35,555 nucleotides of DNA, taken from Pseudomonadota bacterium. GTDB lineage: Bacteria > Pseudomonadota > Alphaproteobacteria > SMXQ01. The stretch spans positions 1-35,555 of the forward strand of contig JACZQV010000008.1 in the NCBI GenBank assembly GCA_022545545.1. Direction: 5' to 3'. Numbering within the stretch: position 1 is the stretch's first letter; each line of letters starts with the position of its first letter. This document shows, in pieces, positions 32,219-35,555 of the stretch. The position numbers were made by a program, and so were the translations under genes. A model generated the notes under the pieces. That model had not been told where the DNA came from, searched no databases, and was given only the letters and a program-made list of their open reading frames with translations.

Positions 32219-33853
32219 TCAGCCGTCGACCCGGTCCATGCGCAACTCGATGACCGCCGCGGTCCTCGCCGCCAGCGCGCGCTCGAAGGCCGGGGCGAAT
32301 TCCTCCGTCTCGGTCACGGTCTCGCCGAAGGCGCCATAGGCCTTGGCGAGGGCGGCGAAGTCCGGGTTGGTAAGCTCGGTGCCGATGGTCCGGCCGGGGT
32401 AATGGCGCTGCTGATGCAGGCGGATGGTGCCGTAGGTGTTGTTGTTGAACACCAGGAAGATGGGGTCGAGGCCATAGTGCATCGCCGTGGCGAGCTCGTT
32501 TTCCGACATCAGGAAGCCGCCGTCGCCGGAACATCCGACGACGACCCGGTCGGGGTGGACGAATTTGGCGGCGATCGCCGCCGGCACACCGTAGCCCATG
32601 GCGCCGCTGGTCGGGCCAAGCTGGGTGTTGAGGCGCCGGAATGTCAGGAAACGGTGGGTCCAGCCACTGAAATTGCCGGCTTCGGTGGTGATGATGGCGT
32701 CTTCCGGCAGCCTCTCGCGCAGGCTCACCATGATCCGGCCGAGATCGAGTTTGCCGTCATAGGCCTCGGGCTCCAGGGATCGTAGAAAATCCCGGCGCGC
32801 GGATTCGCACCAGTCGCGCCACGGGGGGGCGGATATGGGCTCGAGCGCCGCCGCCGCGCCGGCGAACGCCGCCATGCCGGACTGGATTCCGAGGGCCGGC
32901 TGGTAGACACGGCCGATCTCGTTGGCATCGGCGTGGACGTGGATGAGGGTCTGCTCGGGCGTCGGCGCCGAGATCAGGTCGTAACTCTGGGTCGTCATCG
33001 AGCCGAGCCGGGCGCCGACGGTCAGGATGAGGTCCGCCTCCCGGATCCGTTGCACCAGGGCCGGCGTGGCGCTGAAGCCCAGCGTGCCGGCGTAGCTCGG
33101 ATGGTCGTTGTCGAAGATGTGTTGACGGCGGAACGAGCAGCACACGGGAAGCGCGTTGGCGCCGGCGAATTCGACGACGCCCCGGCAGGCTTCCTCGCTC
33201 CAGCCGCTGCCGCCGACGATCACCACCGGGCGGGCCGCGGCCCCGAGCAGGGCGCGCAACTTCGCCATGTCGCCATCGCCCGGATGGGCATGGGTGGCTT
33301 CATAGCGCGGGGTGTCGGGGACGTCGCACATCTCGGACAGCATGTCCTCGGGCAACACCACCGCCACCGGACCGGGCCGGCCCGAGGTCGCGGTACGAAA
33401 CGCCCGCGCCATCAATTCCGGGATGCGCCGGGGCTGGTCGATGCGCACCACCCACTTGGCGAGCGGCGCATACATGAGGCCGTAATCGACTTCCTGGAAG
33501 GATTCACGCTCGATCTCATGGCGCGGCACGTCACCGATCAGCAGGATCATCGGCGTCGAGTCCTGGAACGCGGTATGGACCCCGATGCTGGCGTGGCAGG
33601 CCCCCGGACCGCGGGTGACGACGCAGATGCCGGGCTTGCCGGTCAGCTTGCCATAGGCCTCGGCCATGTTGGAGGCGCCGGTTTCCTTGCGGCAGGTGAT
33701 CAGGCGGATTTCGTTCTGGACGTCATAGAGCGCGTCGAGGAGCGCGAGATAACTTTCGCCGGCGACGGAAAAGACGGTGTCGGCGCCGTGAATCCTGAGC
33801 GCATCGACGAGGATGCGCCCACCGGTCCTGGCATTGGCATAATCATTCGTCAT
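32219..33853 (-). CDS. Thiamine diphosphate-dependent enzyme, acetolactate synthase-like
   Basis: 544-residue ThDP enzyme with the three usual domains. The pyrimidine-binding half has the catalytic glutamate, probably in CRKETGASNMAEAYGKLTG, and VVTRGPGACHASIGVHTAF. The central domain includes PVVIVGGSGWSEEACRG. The ThDP motif is GDGGFLMSENELATAMHYGL ending in FNNN. Known relatives include acetolactate synthase, glyoxylate carboligase and sulfoacetaldehyde acetyltransferase; the residues seen do not decide between them. No small regulatory subunit gene is adjacent, which argues against biosynthetic acetolactate synthase. Convergent to the radical SAM gene. Confidence 0.87.
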   Translation of the reverse strand: MTNDYANARTGGRILVDALRIHGADTVFSVAGESYLALLDALYDVQNEIRLITCRKETGASNMAEAYGKLTGKPGICVVTRGPGACHASIGVHTAFQDSTPMILLIGDVPRHEIERESFQEVDYGLMYAPLAKWVVRIDQPRRIPELMARAFRTATSGRPGPVAVVLPEDMLSEMCDVPDTPRYEATHAHPGDGDMAKLRALLGAAARPVVIVGGSGWSEEACRGVVEFAGANALPVCCSFRRQHIFDNDHPSYAGTLGFSATPALVQRIREADLILTVGARLGSMTTQSYDLISAPTPEQTLIHVHADANEIGRVYQPALGIQSGMAAFAGAAAALEPISAPPWRDWCESARRDFLRSLEPEAYDGKLDLGRIMVSLRERLPEDAIITTEAGNFSGWTHRFLTFRRLNTQLGPTSGAMGYGVPAAIAAKFVHPDRVVVGCSGDGGFLMSENELATAMHYGLDPIFLVFNNNTYGTIRLHQQRHYPGRTIGTELTNPDFAALAKAYGAFGETVTETEEFAPAFERALAARTAAVIELRMDRVDG

Positions 33854-33956
33854 ACATTCTTACGGCCATGCGATCGACCGTTCCCATTTCATTTACCGCT
33901 GGCACCAATTTATTTACGGCGGGCAAAGGTATCGCAACCGGCGGGGCGAGATACGA

Positions 33957-33982
33957 GATGCCCTCACGCGATGCCCTCGCGC
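33957..33982. repeat. 13-bp tandem duplication
   Basis: GATGCCCTCACGC (33957-33969) and GATGCCCTCGCGC (33970-33982), one mismatch, in the divergent region upstream of the ThDP enzyme gene. Confidence 0.85.
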
Positions 33983-33994
33983 CATGACCGATCA

Positions 33995-34057
33995 TAGTCT
34001 AGACTACGGGGGAGTATTGGTCGATGGTTAGGGCGGTTCTTGGTAGATAGGAACCGC
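33995..34057. promoter_or_regulatory. Palindrome and hairpin upstream of the alpha/beta hydrolase gene
   Basis: TAGTCTAGACTA (33995-34006) is a perfect 12-bp palindrome that could bind a dimeric regulator. GCGGTTC (34033-34039) pairs with GAACCGC (34051-34057) around an 11-base loop, 29 bases before the hydrolase start. It may shape the leader transcript; no T run follows. Confidence 0.5.
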
Positions 34058-34085
34058 TCTGGGTCGCCCAAGTCCGGGAGAAACG

Positions 34086-34895
34086 GTGAGAGTGTATAAA
34101 ATCCTGGCCGTCGGTTTCATCACCTATGGCGCTCTGGTCGGCGCACTCTCCGTCTTCCAGCGCCATCTGATGTATTTCCCCGCCACCGACAAACCCTCGC
34201 CGGCGGACTTCGGCGTGCCGGAGATGGGCGAGGTAAGCTTGAAGACCAAGGACGGTCTCGACCTTTTGGCCTGGTACCGGGCGCCGCAATCGGACGCGCT
34301 GCCGGTGATCCTCTACTTCCATGGCAACGCCGGACATATCGGCTATCGCGCCGGCAAGGTCCGCCCCTATATCGACGCCGGCTTCGGGGTGCTGCTGGTG
34401 AGCTACCGGGGTTACGCCGGCAATCCCGGAAGGCCGACGGAAGAAGGTCTTTACCAGGACGGCCGGGCGGCGGTGGCGTTCGTGGCCGGGAAGGGCATCC
34501 CTGCCCGGCGGACCGTGTTCTACGGCGAATCGCTGGGCTCCGGCGTCGCCGTGCAGCTGGCCACCGAGGGGACGCCGGGCGCCGTCGTGCTCGAGGCGCC
34601 CTTCACCTCCACCGCCGACATCGCCGCCAAGCACTATCCCTTCGTGCCGGTACGCTATCTGGTATGGGACCGCTTCGATTCGATGGACAAGATCGCCGGC
34701 GTCCAGGCGCCGTTGCTCTTCCTCCATGGCGAGCGCGACCGGATCGTGCCCGTCGGCTATGGCCGAAAGCTTTTCGAGGCCGCTGCGGAGCCGAAGTCGG
34801 CGCGGTATTTTGCCGAGGCCGGCCATAATGATTTGTACACGCACGGGGCGGCGGGAGAGGTGATCGACTTCATCCGCAAAACCTTTAGGGATTGA
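34086..34895 (+). CDS. Membrane-anchored alpha/beta hydrolase
   Basis: 269 residues. An amino-terminal helix (YKILAVGFITYGALVGALSV) anchors or exports it. The catalytic triad is readable: serine in YGESLGSG, aspartate in HGERDRIVP and histidine in EAGHND. ILYFHGNAGHIGYR gives the oxyanion region. It resembles the BEM46/ABHD13-17 type serine hydrolases; substrate unknown. The start is a GTG at 34086 with GGAG ahead; a second GTG lies two codons later. Confidence 0.88.
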   Translation: MRVYKILAVGFITYGALVGALSVFQRHLMYFPATDKPSPADFGVPEMGEVSLKTKDGLDLLAWYRAPQSDALPVILYFHGNAGHIGYRAGKVRPYIDAGFGVLLVSYRGYAGNPGRPTEEGLYQDGRAAVAFVAGKGIPARRTVFYGESLGSGVAVQLATEGTPGAVVLEAPFTSTADIAAKHYPFVPVRYLVWDRFDSMDKIAGVQAPLLFLHGERDRIVPVGYGRKLFEAAAEPKSARYFAEAGHNDLYTHGAAGEVIDFIRKTFRD

Positions 34896-34968
34896 TTTTA
34901 TGAGACTTTTCCAAGCAGCTCGAGCAAGGGGAACTATCCGGTTGACGTACCATATCCTGGAGATATGA

Positions 34969-35181
34969 TTGGAAGACACTGTAAACGTTGATAATCCCGA
35001 GATCGAGGTCACGCCGGTTGAGCATCTTGCGACTGTGCTTCATGACAAGATGGAGCATTTGGAGCCCACGGAAGATGGCGACTGGGAATGTCTGTCCGAA
35101 AGGCAGCGAGATTTTTACCGATTTTGTGTGAAACGGTTGCTTGTTGAGCGCACCGTGCTGACGGCGGCTATGGCGAGATAG
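34969..35181 (+). CDS. Small hypothetical protein, TTG start
   Basis: 70 residues, acidic first half (VDNPEIEVTPVEHLATVLHD) and a helical basic end (RDFYRFCVKRLLVERTVLTA). The TTG at 34969 has GGAG six bases ahead; an ATG five bases earlier is out of frame and stops after eight codons. Not recognised. Its stop overlaps the convergent gene at 35168 by 14 bases. DNA here is less GC-rich than most of the window. Confidence 0.6.
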   Translation: MEDTVNVDNPEIEVTPVEHLATVLHDKMEHLEPTEDGDWECLSERQRDFYRFCVKRLLVERTVLTAAMAR

Positions 35182-35555
35182 GGTTCGGCGGTCCTACGAC
35201 GACGTTATAGACTGGCGCGCCTTCATCGGCAAAGAGCCGTATCCTTGCTACCCAATAGCTGTCCTCGGCTACCTCGTACCGCCCAAGGCTGAGTTCGTGG
35301 AGATTATCGGTAGCCGGGACCGTGGAAAACTCGCCGCCGATCACGTAAGTGAACAACCAATCTGGTTGCCCGAGTATTAAATCGGGCAGGAGTGGCTGGA
35401 ATGTCCCGGCTCCTAGTTCGGCTACGGCAAATGAATGGGCTATTTTTGCGAGCATTCGTGCGAAAAAGAGTGGGTGCAGAGGTACTCTAGAGCGGGCCTC
35501 CCGCACGCCGTGACGCCTGGCCCACTGGCCGAGGTCCGTCTTCGCCCAATGACCA
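35168..35555 (-). CDS. Unrecognised protein, C-terminal part (cut by window edge)
   Basis: The frame is open from the window end to the stop at 35168, giving 128 visible residues: GHWAKTDLGQWARRHGVREA, then HPLFFARMLAKIAHSFAVAE, then FTYVIGGEFSTVPATDNLHE and YWVARIRLFADEGAPVYNVV. A GTG at 35506 could start a shorter form, but the open, protein-like sequence upstream suggests the true start lies outside. No family can be named. Moderate GC, like the small gene it overlaps. Confidence 0.6.
   Translation of the reverse strand, partial: GHWAKTDLGQWARRHGVREARSRVPLHPLFFARMLAKIAHSFAVAELGAGTFQPLLPDLILGQPDWLFTYVIGGEFSTVPATDNLHELSLGRYEVAEDSYWVARIRLFADEGAPVYNVVVGPPNPISP

Noticed and set aside
1-35555. 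tRNA or rRNA genes
   Set aside because: No cloverleaf with a T-arm consensus or rRNA core sequence was noticed; no covariance search could be run.

Overview
The window looks like a piece of chromosome from a GC-rich alphaproteobacterium, probably Rhodospirillales-like. This rests on base composition, the proteins recognised (CpaF, FetAB, a GnnA/GnnB pair, a 3-hydroxybutyrate dehydrogenase) and codon use. No rRNA or tRNA gene was seen, so the taxonomy is inference. Protein families were recognised from motifs by eye; no search was run.

Layout. 1-536: amino-terminal part of a CpaF secretion ATPase, cut by the window edge. 880-2040: a secreted PQQ-type sugar dehydrogenase. 2198-6370: a repeat-rich stretch with two nearly complete 268-270 bp inverted-repeat elements and two copies of another dispersed repeat. 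These surround a likely gnnA-gnnB pair (UDP-GlcNAc 3-amino sugar for lipid A) and two small membrane-associated proteins. 6426-7220: an EctD-like dioxygenase. 7376-7495: a decayed end of the same mobile element with a triplicated tip. 7559-10550: a phospholipid-type pair (HAD phosphatase and CDP-alcohol phosphatidyltransferase) and a fetAB ABC exporter. 10852-15802: an MFS transporter, an SpmA-SpmB fusion, a YVTN beta-propeller and an exported amidohydrolase.

15880-28363 is a phosphonate utilisation island and the most interesting part. It holds a phosphonatase (phnX), a broken copy of the island's LysR regulator, a 3-hydroxybutyrate-dehydrogenase-like SDR, a PhnZ-like HD-domain protein, an aldehyde dehydrogenase, a TPR lipoprotein, a complete ABC importer (phnD-phnE-phnC-phnE), and a single reading frame joining phosphonoacetate hydrolase (PhnA) to a zinc alcohol dehydrogenase. 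A divergent LysR regulator closes the island. Three different C-P bond cleavage chemistries are therefore encoded together, while no 2-aminoethylphosphonate transaminase is visible. One hypothesis is that the dehydrogenases turn an alcohol-type phosphonate into phosphonoacetaldehyde, then phosphonoacetate, which PhnA cleaves to acetate and phosphate.

28443-33853 encodes a D-2-hydroxyacid dehydrogenase ended by a strong terminator, a DUF120 (archaeal-type CTP-dependent riboflavin kinase) protein, a TauD-family dioxygenase, a radical SAM protein and a convergent ThDP-dependent enzyme. 34086-35555 holds a membrane-anchored alpha/beta hydrolase, a small TTG-start protein and an unrecognised protein running off the window end.

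The non-coding space is unusually structured. The mobile element is made of nested hairpins, its paired ends change together between copies, its tips supply the stop codons of two genes, and several short tandem duplications lie next to gene starts.
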